Assembly: GCA_016719295.1 (NCBI GenBank)
Contig: JADKAF010000001.1
Span: 2,418,001-2,482,000 of the forward strand
DNA: 64,000 bases
Source: Planctomycetota bacterium
GTDB taxonomy: Bacteria > Planctomycetota > UBA1135 > JADKAF01
Reading direction: 5' to 3'
Shown here: positions 52,360-60,696 of the stretch, piece by piece
Numbering within the stretch: the first letter of the stretch is position 1
Layout of the letters: each line of letters begins with the position of its first letter
Notes under the pieces: generated by a model
The model's input: the letters and a program-made list of their open reading frames with translations, nothing else
The model's database searches: none
Told to the model about the DNA's origin: nothing
Position numbers and translations under genes: made by a program

Positions 52360-53085
52360 ATGGCGAACGAGCGCCCCGAGGACCCGGACGTGCTGGCCGT
52401 GATGCGTTGCCGCGTCTTCCGCGGGCATCAAGGGCGCTCGCTGCTGCTCGCGGTCTGGATCGGGATGTTGGCGACGAGCTTGGTCGTCGCCGCGGGAGTG
52501 CCGCCGCTCCTCGCGCCCTTCCTCCTGCTCGGGATCCTCGCCCTCGCGATCGGCGCCCTGGCCGGGGCGGCCACCTACCGCCTGACGAGCGACGGCGTGC
52601 AGCGGGAGCATCGCCGCTTCCTCGGCGGCGGCGGGAAGGTGGAGCTCGCGGCGTTCTCCGACCTGCGCTCCTATCGCCACGACCGCGAGCTCTCGCGGAG
52701 CCTCGAGGAGTACGAGTACCTGGAGCTCGATCGCTCGAGCGGACCGCGCTGGATCCTCACCAGCCGGCAGGACGCCGAGGGCTTCCGGCGCTTCCGCGAC
52801 GCGTTCCTCGCCGTCGTCGCGGCGCCGCCTGCGGAAACGCAGCCGTCGGAGCCGATCCCCGCGCGCGCCGCACGCTCGACGCCGCCGCTGCCGCGGCGGC
52901 ACGGCTTCTACCAGAGTTCACTCGGGAAGCTCTTGGCGCTGGTCTTCGCGCTCGCCTCGGCACTGCTCGTCTTCGCGGCGATGCTCGGCGCCCTCGATCC
53001 CACGGCTCTCTTCCGCCTCGCGTTCGTGATACTGCCCGGCACGGCGTACCTGCTCTATCGCTGCTTCGGTTCTCCGCGGAGCTGA
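52360..53085 (+). CDS. Membrane protein with PH-like domain
   Basis: A 241-residue protein. Two helices near the N-terminus (LLAVWIGMLATSLVVAAGV and a second one following) precede a PH-like beta domain (RLTSDGVQREHRRFLGGGGK, then YEYLELDRSSGPRWILTSR). Two more helices lie at the C-terminus. It resembles YcxB/PH-type membrane proteins of unknown role, and the gene at 58424 has a similar plan. It converges with the GT2 gene with 4 nt between stops. Confidence 0.65.
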   Translation: MANERPEDPDVLAVMRCRVFRGHQGRSLLLAVWIGMLATSLVVAAGVPPLLAPFLLLGILALAIGALAGAATYRLTSDGVQREHRRFLGGGGKVELAAFSDLRSYRHDRELSRSLEEYEYLELDRSSGPRWILTSRQDAEGFRRFRDAFLAVVAAPPAETQPSEPIPARAARSTPPLPRRHGFYQSSLGKLLALVFALASALLVFAAMLGALDPTALFRLAFVILPGTAYLLYRCFGSPRS

Positions 53086-53089
53086 GCGC

Positions 53090-53878
53090 TCACGGTTCGC
53101 GCGTCGGGGCGCCTTTCCCGCGCTGCAGCTCCCAGAGCTTCAAGTGCCGGAGGAACACGTAGTACGCCGCGAGCACGGCGATCAGGAAGCCCGCGGCACC
53201 ATCGAGGAAGCCGCGCTTCAGCACGTAGTCGCGCACGAAGCGGAACGGCGGCGAGAAGAGCAGGCTCGTCCAGCGGAAGCGCTCGCCTTCCTTCGCGCGC
53301 TCGCCGGCCATGATCGTCGTGAACCTGTCGATCGTGCGCAGATGATCGGCGACGTCGCGATACGAGAGGTGCAGCAGGTCGCCGCGGAGGCGCCCCACCG
53401 GTCCGTCGGCGAACGCGTGATCGTGCGGGTTCCGCCCGCGCCACTCCGCGTGGCCGCTCCTCCAGAGGCGGAGCTTGCGATCGGGATACCAGGCGCCGTG
53501 GCGGATCCAGCGTCCCAGGTACCAGGTGCAGCGCGGCATCTCCCACGCGACGGTGCGCGGATCGTCTTCGGCGAGCACGCGCTGGATCTCCTCTGCGAGC
53601 GCCGCACTCAAGCGTTCGTCGGCGTCGAGCGAGAGCACCCAGGCGCCGCGGGCCTGCGCGGCGGCGAAGTTCTTCTGCTCGACGTGCCCTGGGAACGGAC
53701 GCTCGATCACGCGCGCTCCCGCCGCGGCGGCGAGCTCGCGCGTGCGATCGGTCGAGTGCGAGTCGACGACGACGATCTCGTCGGCGAACGCGACGCTCGC
53801 GAGGCACGCGGGCAAGCGCTCCTCTTCGTTGAACGCGATGATGCACACGCTGAGGCGCGGCGCACTTGCTTCGCTCAC
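53090..53878 (-). CDS. Glycosyltransferase family 2 (WaaE/KdtX-like)
   Basis: A 262-residue GT-A enzyme. SVCIIAFNEEERLPACLASV and VVVDSHSTDRTRELA are the nucleotide-sugar site; the acidic motif is LSLDADERLS and the later WYPDRKLRLWRSG is typical of the WaaE beta-1,4-glucosyltransferase-like group that adds a sugar to LPS heptose. It has a C-terminal hydrophobic stretch (FLIAVLAAYYVFLRHLKLWE). GTG 53878 overlaps the tandem-kinase gene stop (GTGA). Confidence 0.9.
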   Translation of the reverse strand: MSEASAPRLSVCIIAFNEEERLPACLASVAFADEIVVVDSHSTDRTRELAAAAGARVIERPFPGHVEQKNFAAAQARGAWVLSLDADERLSAALAEEIQRVLAEDDPRTVAWEMPRCTWYLGRWIRHGAWYPDRKLRLWRSGHAEWRGRNPHDHAFADGPVGRLRGDLLHLSYRDVADHLRTIDRFTTIMAGERAKEGERFRWTSLLFSPPFRFVRDYVLKRGFLDGAAGFLIAVLAAYYVFLRHLKLWELQRGKGAPTREP

Positions 53879-55575
53879 GGGCTCGCTCCTCGGGTACGCG
53901 CGGGGAAGTAGCCCGCTTCGAAGCCGCTCCGCCCTTCCGCACGCCAGCGCCCCTCGCGGCGCTCGACGCGCGCGCGAGTGAAAGCATCGATGCGCAGGAG
54001 CAGCGCGCGCTCCGCGCTCCACTCCATCTTCAAGCGCCGCGCGCGACGGTAGCCGCACCAGAAGCGCAGGCGCTCGCGCAGCGCGAACGCGCGCGGCGGG
54101 ACGTCGTTCAGCTGACCGAGCGCGCGGACGAGCTGCTCGTCCGAGGGCGCGGCTCCCAGGCGGAAGTCCTCGAGATCGACGAGGTAGAGCTCGAAGCTCG
54201 AGCCCGCGCGACGCAGCAAGAGGTTCTTCGCCGAGAGGTCGTCGTGATGCCCCCCGCGCTCGTGCACGCGCGCCACGAACGACGCCAGCGCGTCGACGAG
54301 GGAACGCCGTTCCTCCGGAGGGAGGTGCACGGCGTGCTGCGCGGCGAAGCCCTCGAAGCTCGTGGCCCCCTCGATCTCGCGCATCGCGAACAGCGTCTCG
54401 CCGTTCGATCGCTCCAGCAGCGCGAGCGGAGCCGGACACGCGACCTTGCGGAGCTTCAAGCCGTGCGCGGCGAGCCACGCGCGGCGCGCGCGCGAGCGAC
54501 CGAAACCCACGCGTCCGCGCGCATCGAGGCCCGTCGAGAGCTCGAGCTTCGCGATGAGCGGTCCCGCGTCGCTCGCGAGGCGCACGACCTTCCCGCGCGC
54601 CGCTTCGTCCTTCAGCACCGCGACACCTCGCGCCGCGAGCGCCTCCGCGAACCAGCGCTCGGGCGTCTCCGCGGCGAGCTCGGCGACCCGCCAGCTCCGA
54701 CCGAGCGAGCTCTTCGTGCGCGCGATCTTCGAGCCCCCGGTCAACGCGCGGCGCACGCGCGAGCCCCAGTGCTCGTCGCGCACCGCGCGCGCGCGGCACC
54801 GCGCGCGTGCGAGCAGCGCTTCGAGCTGATCTCCGACCGCCTCCGCGCCGAGGTACGCGCGCAGGAAGACCTCGTCCTCCCCCATCTCGAGCTCGTCGTC
54901 GAGCGACGCGAGCAGCTTCGCGATGCTGCGGAGTCGCGACCACGGCGGCAGCAGCGGCACGCGCCAGAGGCTGTGCAGATCGAGGAGCACCGGCCGATCG
55001 CTCGCGGGCGAGAGCAGCACGTTGTTCCCGTGCAGATCGCGATGATGCAGCCGATGGCGGTGCAGTACCGCGAGATCCTCCCCCAGCGCGCCGAGCCACG
55101 CCGCGCGCTGGCTCGCACTCGCCTCCGTCTGCAGCGCCGCGGTCAGCGTGCGCGGAGAGGGCACCTCGGCCGAGAGATAGTAGGAGCGCGCGAGCCCGAG
55201 CCCGCGCTGCAGCGCCCCCGCCGCGAGCGGCCGCGGCGTGGCGATCCCAAGCGAGCGCAGGAGGCGCGTCTTCGCCCACTCGTTCTCCCCGCGCGTCCCG
55301 AAGGCCCGTTGCCCGAAGCGCCGCCCGGGATGTCCGATCGCATGCGCCTTCAGGAACACCGCGCCACCGGGAAGCTCGAGCCGCACGACGCGCCGGTAGT
55401 GGCTCTGCTTCACGAGCTCTGCCCACGCAGGCGCGGGCGGATCGGCGAGCAACGCGTCGAGCGCGGGCAGCACCCGCTCCCGCAGCTCGGAGGCGAACGA
55501 GGCGACCGCCACCCACCGCGCACCGCGGGCGTCGCGGAAGCGCTCCAGGGGCTCGTCGGCGGTCGGTTCCTGCAT
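53875..55575 (-). CDS. Tandem LPS-kinase-like protein, second copy type
   Basis: A 566-residue protein from ATG 55575; ATG 55656 would add 27 low-complexity residues. Half one: FLKAHAI (Lys76) and LHHRDLHGNNVLL (His178, Asp180, Asn185) with LLDLHSLW (Asp199). This is a complete-looking kinase catalytic loop. Half two: LIAKLEL (Lys343) and GHHDDLSAKNLLL (Asp446, Asn451) with LVDLEDF (Asp467). The plan is the same as in the gene at 33812, with longer halves. It likely phosphorylates an LPS core sugar. It is coupled to the GT2 gene downstream, which is typical of core assembly. Confidence 0.82.
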   Translation of the reverse strand: MQEPTADEPLERFRDARGARWVAVASFASELRERVLPALDALLADPPAPAWAELVKQSHYRRVVRLELPGGAVFLKAHAIGHPGRRFGQRAFGTRGENEWAKTRLLRSLGIATPRPLAAGALQRGLGLARSYYLSAEVPSPRTLTAALQTEASASQRAAWLGALGEDLAVLHRHRLHHRDLHGNNVLLSPASDRPVLLDLHSLWRVPLLPPWSRLRSIAKLLASLDDELEMGEDEVFLRAYLGAEAVGDQLEALLARARCRARAVRDEHWGSRVRRALTGGSKIARTKSSLGRSWRVAELAAETPERWFAEALAARGVAVLKDEAARGKVVRLASDAGPLIAKLELSTGLDARGRVGFGRSRARRAWLAAHGLKLRKVACPAPLALLERSNGETLFAMREIEGATSFEGFAAQHAVHLPPEERRSLVDALASFVARVHERGGHHDDLSAKNLLLRRAGSSFELYLVDLEDFRLGAAPSDEQLVRALGQLNDVPPRAFALRERLRFWCGYRRARRLKMEWSAERALLLRIDAFTRARVERREGRWRAEGRSGFEAGYFPARTRGASP

Positions 55576-55668
55576 GGGGCGGAACCTTAGCGCGCGCGCG
55601 GGCGGATCGCCACGCTCGGGGAGGCGGGGACGGAGGGGCGCCGCTGGCTGCCGCATCTATGTAGGGAG

Positions 55669-55983
55669 CTATCGTGCAGCGGGATTGCACTTCAGCGTGG
55701 TCGGCTGGCCGGCCTCCGGACGCCGCGGAGCCGAAGCAGCCCCGCCCGACGCGAACGCCTTCACGCCGCCGCCTGTGCCGCCCGCGCGGAGTGCCAGCGA
55801 GCGCGGGACCCACAGCCCTTCCAGAGCGTAGTGGTCCTCCGCGTCCTGCGCTCCGAGCTCAGACGTCGTGATCGCGTACGTGCGCGCACCCTCGATCGAT
55901 GCGCCGAAGAGGAAGCAGCGATCAACGCTTGGCCCGTCCTCGTCGTGCCCCACGATGTCCAGGGCCAAGCCCATGTAGCGCAT
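55669..55983 (-). CDS. Possible small protein of unknown function
   Basis: A 104-residue reading from ATG 55983 (or ATG 55974). Residues 1-60 (RYMGLALDIVGHDEDGPSV, then RCFLFGASIEGARTYAITTS) look protein-like, unlike the Arg-rich upstream part of the longer ORF. The C-terminal 40 residues are low-complexity. No family recognised. It sits alone between the tandem kinase and the divergent CotH gene, 93 nt upstream of the kinase start. Confidence 0.4.
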   Translation of the reverse strand: MRYMGLALDIVGHDEDGPSVDRCFLFGASIEGARTYAITTSELGAQDAEDHYALEGLWVPRSLALRAGGTGGGVKAFASGGAASAPRRPEAGQPTTLKCNPAAR

Positions 55984-56232
55984 CCACTCGCATCCACGCA
56001 GGGTGAGCTGAAGCGGCGAAAGTCGCGGCGCTGCCTCCTCACGCTCTCTCCTCGCATCAGCAAGAGAGCGTCGCCGAGGAAGCCCTCGCGCCCCCCCTGG
56101 CCATCCGCTAGCTTGGCCCTCGCCTGCTCGCCGTGCACCGCTCCGGCCGTGCTTCCTCCGCGCGAGCAGCGCCGCCATGCGTTCCCGGCCGCGATGCCCG
56201 CGCGCGCCTCGACTTCTGCGAAGCTTGCCTCC

Positions 56233-58422
56233 ATGAACGCGTTCCGGATCCCCTTGGCGGCCCTCGCCGCGTCCTGCGTCCTCGTCCTCGGCTCGAGCCC
56301 CGCGCAAGAGCGCGGCGGACCTCCGCAGGAGCGCGGAGGATTCCGCAACGGTGGCGGACCGGGGTTCTTCCCCCGCGGCGGCGCCGGCGAAGGCGCGCTG
56401 GGTCTCGTCGCCATCTCCGAGGTGGAGAAGGAGCTCTTACTCCGCGAGGAGCAGTTGGCGAAGATCGAGACGCTGCGGACCGAGATGCAGGAGGCCACCC
56501 GCTCCGCGATGGGCGAGCTCGATCCGCGCGCGATGGAGGAGCTCGAGCCCGCGGAGCGCGAGCAGCGCATGACGGCGATGCGCGCGAAGATGGAGGCCGT
56601 CGGCGCCGACTTCGATGCGCGGCTGAGCGCCCTGCTCGATGAGAAGCAGCGCGCGCGCCTCGCCGAGCTGCGCCTGCAGCGCGAAGGAGCCGCTGCGCTG
56701 CTCCGCGCCGACCTGGGCCAGCAGCTCGGGCTCAGCGCCGAGCAGCTTGAGAAGCTCCGCGCGATGCGCGACGAAGCGGGTCCGTTCCGACCGCTGAGCG
56801 ACGAGGCGCTGCAGATCCTCACCAAGGAGCAGAGCGAGAAGCTCGCCGCGTTGAAGGGCGCGGCGTTCGCGTTCCCCGAGCGACAGCGTGGGCCCGGAGG
56901 CATGGGCGGCCCAGGTGGCATGGGAGCACCGGATCGCAAGCTCGCGAAGAAGTTCGACGCGAACGACGACGGCGTGCTCGATGCGGAGGAGCGAAAGCTC
57001 GCGCGCGCCGAAGCGAAGAAAGAAGTGCGCGGAGGCTTCGGCGGACGTGGAGGGCCCGGAGGACGCGGCGGTCGCGGAGGGCGCGGCGGCGAGGAAGCCG
57101 CGGCGCCGCAGCCGGGAGCGAAGCTCTCCCCCGCCGAGGTCGCTCCGCTGAAGGGACCGCTCTACGACGCGAAGCTGCTGCGCACGCTCTTCCTCGACTT
57201 CGAGAGCGCGGACTGGGAAGCGGAGATGGCCGACTTCTACCGCACCGACGTCGAGGTTCCCGCGACGCTCACGGTCGACGGCCAGAGCTATGCCGAGGTG
57301 GGCGTCGGCTTCCGCGGCATGAGCTCCTTCATGATGCTCTCGCCGGGCTCGAAGCGCTCCCTGAACCTCTCGCTCGACGCCGGGAAGGGGAAGCAGCGCC
57401 TCCTGGGCTACAGCTCGCTCAACCTGCTGAACGCGCACTCGGACCCGTCGTTTCTCCACTCGATCCTCTACTCGCACATCGCGCGGCAATACATCCCCGC
57501 GCCGAAGGCCAACTTGGTGAAGCTGGTCATCAACGGCGAGTCGTGGGGCCTCTATGTGAACGTGCAGCAGTTCGACAAGGAGTTCCTCGCCGAGAACTAC
57601 CCGAGCACGGCCGGCACACGCTGGAAGGTCCCCGGCAGCCCGAACGGCGACGGCGGTCTCCGCTATCTCGGCGAGGAGCTCGAGCCCTACACGAAGCGCT
57701 ACGATCGCAAGTCCGGCTCCGGTGACGGCGCCTGGCGCGCGCTGATCCGCCTCTGCCGCACGCTCGAGCAGACGCCGCCCGAAGAGCTCGAGGCCGCGCT
57801 CGCGCCGATGCTCGACCTCGACGAAGCGCTCTGGTTCCTCGCCCTCGACGTCGCGCTGATCAACGGCGACGGCTACTGGACCCGCGCGAGCGATTACAGC
57901 CTCTTTCTCGACAGCGCGAACCGCTTCCATCTCGTGCCGCACGACTTCAACGAGGTCTTCGGACCCGGCGGCGGCGGGCCCGGCGGAGGACCCGGGATGG
58001 GCGGCGGTCGCGGCGGCGGCGGCGGCGGCGGTGGCGTGACCCTCGATCCGCTGGTCGGATTGAACGACGCCTCGAAGCCGCTGCGCAGCAAGCTGCTCGC
58101 CGTGCCCGCGCTGCGGAAGCGCTACCTGCAGCGCGTGCGCACGATCGCGGAGCAGTCGCTCGACTGGGCGAAGCTCGAGCCGCTCGTCCGCCAGTACCGC
58201 GCGATCCTCGAGCCCGAGCTGCGCCTCGACACGCGGAAGCTGAGCTCGATGGAAGCCTTCGAGCGCGCGTTGGATCCGCAGCCGGTCGATCCGCAGGCGA
58301 CTCAGTCGCGCGGCGGCATGTCGCTGCGCGCCTTCGCCGATCGGCGTCGCGCGTTCCTGCTCGGCTGCGAAGCGATCCGCGGCCTCGACGAGGCGCAGGG
58401 CGCGGTCGCGGGCGATAAGTAG
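56233..58422 (+). CDS. Secreted CotH-family protein with EF-hand-like loop
   Basis: A 729-residue protein. The signal peptide is LAALAASCVLVLGSSPAQE. A Gly-rich linker is followed by an alpha-helical segment (about residues 60-220, many Glu/Gln/Arg), then an EF-hand-like loop DANDDGVLDAEE, a Gly/Arg-rich linker, and the CotH core from about residue 310 (VGVGFRGMSSFMMLSPGSKR, LLNAHSDPSFLHSILYSHIA, NGESWGLYVNVQQFDKEFLA). The C-terminal part ALDVALINGDGYWTRASDY and FHLVPHDFNEVFG is also CotH. CotH proteins include atypical secretory protein kinases. Gly-rich insertions, one of them near 57960-58035, break up the core. Confidence 0.87.
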   Translation: MNAFRIPLAALAASCVLVLGSSPAQERGGPPQERGGFRNGGGPGFFPRGGAGEGALGLVAISEVEKELLLREEQLAKIETLRTEMQEATRSAMGELDPRAMEELEPAEREQRMTAMRAKMEAVGADFDARLSALLDEKQRARLAELRLQREGAAALLRADLGQQLGLSAEQLEKLRAMRDEAGPFRPLSDEALQILTKEQSEKLAALKGAAFAFPERQRGPGGMGGPGGMGAPDRKLAKKFDANDDGVLDAEERKLARAEAKKEVRGGFGGRGGPGGRGGRGGRGGEEAAAPQPGAKLSPAEVAPLKGPLYDAKLLRTLFLDFESADWEAEMADFYRTDVEVPATLTVDGQSYAEVGVGFRGMSSFMMLSPGSKRSLNLSLDAGKGKQRLLGYSSLNLLNAHSDPSFLHSILYSHIARQYIPAPKANLVKLVINGESWGLYVNVQQFDKEFLAENYPSTAGTRWKVPGSPNGDGGLRYLGEELEPYTKRYDRKSGSGDGAWRALIRLCRTLEQTPPEELEAALAPMLDLDEALWFLALDVALINGDGYWTRASDYSLFLDSANRFHLVPHDFNEVFGPGGGGPGGGPGMGGGRGGGGGGGGVTLDPLVGLNDASKPLRSKLLAVPALRKRYLQRVRTIAEQSLDWAKLEPLVRQYRAILEPELRLDTRKLSSMEAFERALDPQPVDPQATQSRGGMSLRAFADRRRAFLLGCEAIRGLDEAQGAVAGDK

Positions 58423-58423
58423 C

Positions 58424-59026
58424 TCAGCGTTCTGGGCCGCGATCCTCGAGCACGAGAGGTCGCGGCCGCTGCTCGGCGAGCACGCCGACGAAGCTCCAGG
58501 CACTCAGCGCGGTGAAGAGCGTGAAGATCGCGCCGAAGACGAGCCCGATCCACGTGCCGCCACCCGTCGCCGCGCTGATCACCATCAGCACGCCGAAGAG
58601 CATGCAGAGCACGAGCAAGAGCAAAGCGCCGAGATAGAACCACCAGAGGCCGGCAGAGAACCCGCGGACGAGTTCGGCCTGCGGGTTCCCTTCGTGCACG
58701 CGCCGCAGCAGCTCCGTGCCGAACGGACCGAAGGTCGCCGCGCGATCCTCGAACACGCCGAGCTTCACGAAGTGCTTGCTGGTGATCGAGATCTTGCGTC
58801 GCGCGCGGGTCTCGATCACGAGCAGCTCGCAGCCGCCGTACGCCGCGTCGCCCATGCCGCGATAGCGCATGGAGGGCGCTTGGAAGAGGCGCACGCGCGC
58901 GATCTCGGCGAAGGGAAGCCGCTCGACCTCCGCCCCTGCCGCGAGGAGCAGCGCGTCGTCTTGGAGCTCATAGCTCGTTTCGACCTTGGCGATCGACGCG
59001 CGGACGGAGTGACGAACGGGTTCCAT
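58424..59026 (-). CDS. Membrane protein with PH-like domain
   Basis: A 200-residue protein. The first 120 residues form a beta-rich PH-like domain (LPFAEIARVRLFQAP, then CELLVIETRARRKISITSKH) and two helices follow (LWWFYLGALLLLVLCMLFGV and LVFGAIFTLFTALSAWSFVG). The role is unknown. It resembles the gene at 52360 in plan but not in order of elements. It converges with CotH with 1 nt between stops. Confidence 0.65.
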   Translation of the reverse strand: MEPVRHSVRASIAKVETSYELQDDALLLAAGAEVERLPFAEIARVRLFQAPSMRYRGMGDAAYGGCELLVIETRARRKISITSKHFVKLGVFEDRAATFGPFGTELLRRVHEGNPQAELVRGFSAGLWWFYLGALLLLVLCMLFGVLMVISAATGGGTWIGLVFGAIFTLFTALSAWSFVGVLAEQRPRPLVLEDRGPER

Positions 59027-59138
59027 GCGAAGAGCTCGGCAGACGGGGCGGAGTTCGGCCCAGGCTAAACGAACGAGAGCCTAGGAAGCGAAAGAGAGCG
59101 CCTGGATCCGAGAGCCTTTCAAGCATGCGCGTCGGAGC

Positions 59139-59333
59139 TCAGCGCAAGCGCAGCTCCACGACTCGTTCCCCGCGCTCCGGTACCTCGATCTCCGTCCACT
59201 CCGATGCCTGGGACCAGGGCGGCAGAACCTGCCACGCGAAGAGCCGGGGAGGGAGAGCGCAGGGCGCGCATGACTTCTGTTTGTCATGACAATCGAAAGT
59301 GCCACTTTCGATGGTCAGGTCCAGCCACCTCTC
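59139..59333 (-). pseudogene. Coding remnant without a start codon
   Basis: A 64-codon open stretch lies between TAG at 59336-59334 and TGA at 59141-59139 on the minus strand and has no ATG, GTG or TTG near its 5' end. Its last 40 residues read like protein: RLFAWQVLPPWSQASEWTEI, then VPERGERVVELRLR. The ending resembles C-termini of carboxypeptidase-regulatory-like proteins such as the neighbour at 59354. I take it as a decayed 3' end of such a gene. The palindromes at 59281-59312 lie within it. Confidence 0.4.
59281..59312. promoter_or_regulatory. Two adjacent palindromes, possible operators
   Basis: TTGTCATGACAA (59281-59292) is a perfect 12-bp palindrome. It overlaps by one base a 21-bp inverted repeat, ATCGAAAGTG and CACTTTCGAT around one C (59292-59312). 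Both are AT-rich for this genome. They lie about 260 nt upstream of the gene starting at 59026 (minus). They may bind a dimeric regulator or form an RNA hairpin. Confidence 0.5.
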
Positions 59334-59353
59334 CTACCCCCACCCCGCGTCCC

Positions 59354-60607
59354 TCACTTCTTCCGCTCGAACTCCACCCGCAACACCGGCGTCTCCCCCG
59401 CCTTCCGCGTGAAGCGCACCTGCTTCGCCGAGGCGTACTCGGGGGCCTTCGCCCAGACGTGCAGCATGCAGTCGCCGGCGGGGACCTCGTTCACCTTGGC
59501 CTTGCCGCCGGGGTGCGTCGCGGCCTCGGGCCAGACGATGTCGCGCATGGGACGATCGCCGTCCATCGGGATGCAGAGCGCGGCAAAGAGCTCGATCGGC
59601 GCGCCGGTGCCGGCCTCGACGACGAGCACCTCGACGCCGCCGGCGGACTGGATCACGAGCTCCAAGTCCTGCGTGCCCCAGGCGACCGCGGCGGGATGAC
59701 GGTAGGCCTCGATCGCGCCGGCGGGGATGTCGAGCAGGACGGGGCCCTTGTCCTGCACGCGCGCGCGGATCGTGAAGCGCCCGAGCGCATCGACCTTGGT
59801 GCGGTAGATCTGCTTGCCCGAGGTGCCGACGACCTCCAAGCCCTGGATCGGCAGCGGCTGGTCCTTGGCGACGCCCGGCAGCACGATGCGCCCCGTGATC
59901 ATCGGCAGCACGCCGGTGCGGATCTCGAGCTCGGTCGCCGGCGTCTCCAGCTTCACGTCGAAGCGCAGCGGGGAACGCAGCTCGCGCTCCTGCGGCAGCT
60001 CCCAGAGGATCTGATAGTTGCCGGGCGGGAAGCGGCGCTCGAAGCGGAACCGCCCCTCCGCATCGGCGACCGCACGCAGCGTGAGCCCGGGCGCGCCGTG
60101 CTGCTCGCGATGCGGCGCGATGCCCTTCACGGCGGGAACGCGGATCGCGGCCCCCGCGACCGGGGCACCCGACTCGTCGAGCACCGCGCCGCGCACCTCG
60201 CGCCCGATCGGCAGCTCGACGTTGCCGAGGTCGATCACGATCACCTTCGCCTCTTCGCCCGGAGCGGGCGGCTTCGGCGAGAGCGCGCGGCCGACCTGGC
60301 AGCGTCCTTCGATCTCGAAGCGCGCTTCGAAGAAGCCGAAGGGCAAGTCGAGCTGCACGGAGAAGTTGCCGGCGGCATCGGCGGCTCCGCGCAGGAGCTC
60401 GGTCTCGGGTAGGGCCGGATCCGCGCTGAGCGGCAAGCTCATCACGCGCACCACGCAGCCCGCGAGCGGCTTCTGATCCTCGGTCGCGACGCAGACGCCC
60501 TTCACCTCGACCTTCATCGGCGCCGTGACGAGCGCATCGTGGGCGCGGGCCGCGCCCGCCGCGACGAGGAAGGAGAGCAGGAAGCAGAGGAACGAGGCGC
60601 GGCGCAT
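59354..60607 (-). CDS. Secreted protein with carboxypeptidase-regulatory-like domains
   Basis: A 417-residue exported protein. ATG 60607 gives a signal peptide (SFLCFLLSFLVAAGAARA). At least three beta-sandwich modules follow of the carboxypeptidase-D regulatory type: VKGVCVATEDQKPLAGCVVR, then VRGAVLDESGAPVAGAAIRV, then ITGRIVLPGVAKDQPLPIQG. Such modules are usually adhesive or substrate-contacting, not catalytic. It follows the esterase gene after 89 nt on the same strand. A surface or periplasmic scaffold is likely. Confidence 0.8.
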   Translation of the reverse strand: MRRASFLCFLLSFLVAAGAARAHDALVTAPMKVEVKGVCVATEDQKPLAGCVVRVMSLPLSADPALPETELLRGAADAAGNFSVQLDLPFGFFEARFEIEGRCQVGRALSPKPPAPGEEAKVIVIDLGNVELPIGREVRGAVLDESGAPVAGAAIRVPAVKGIAPHREQHGAPGLTLRAVADAEGRFRFERRFPPGNYQILWELPQERELRSPLRFDVKLETPATELEIRTGVLPMITGRIVLPGVAKDQPLPIQGLEVVGTSGKQIYRTKVDALGRFTIRARVQDKGPVLLDIPAGAIEAYRHPAAVAWGTQDLELVIQSAGGVEVLVVEAGTGAPIELFAALCIPMDGDRPMRDIVWPEAATHPGGKAKVNEVPAGDCMLHVWAKAPEYASAKQVRFTRKAGETPVLRVEFERKK

Positions 60608-60696
60608 GGGCGGCTCCGAAGGGTTCGGCGCGGGCCGGTCGGACCGCGCGCGAGAGAAGTCTCTCGGTCCGCGCCGTCGCCCGCAAGCGCGCGCGT

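Noticed and set aside
53090..55813. 907-residue minus-strand ORF
   Set aside because: Only its last 262 codons (the GT2 gene) look like protein; the upstream part is a shadow of the tandem-kinase gene.
59081..59305. 74-residue minus-strand ORF
   Set aside because: Its composition is Arg/Ser-rich and the protein-like reading lies in a different frame (59139-59333).
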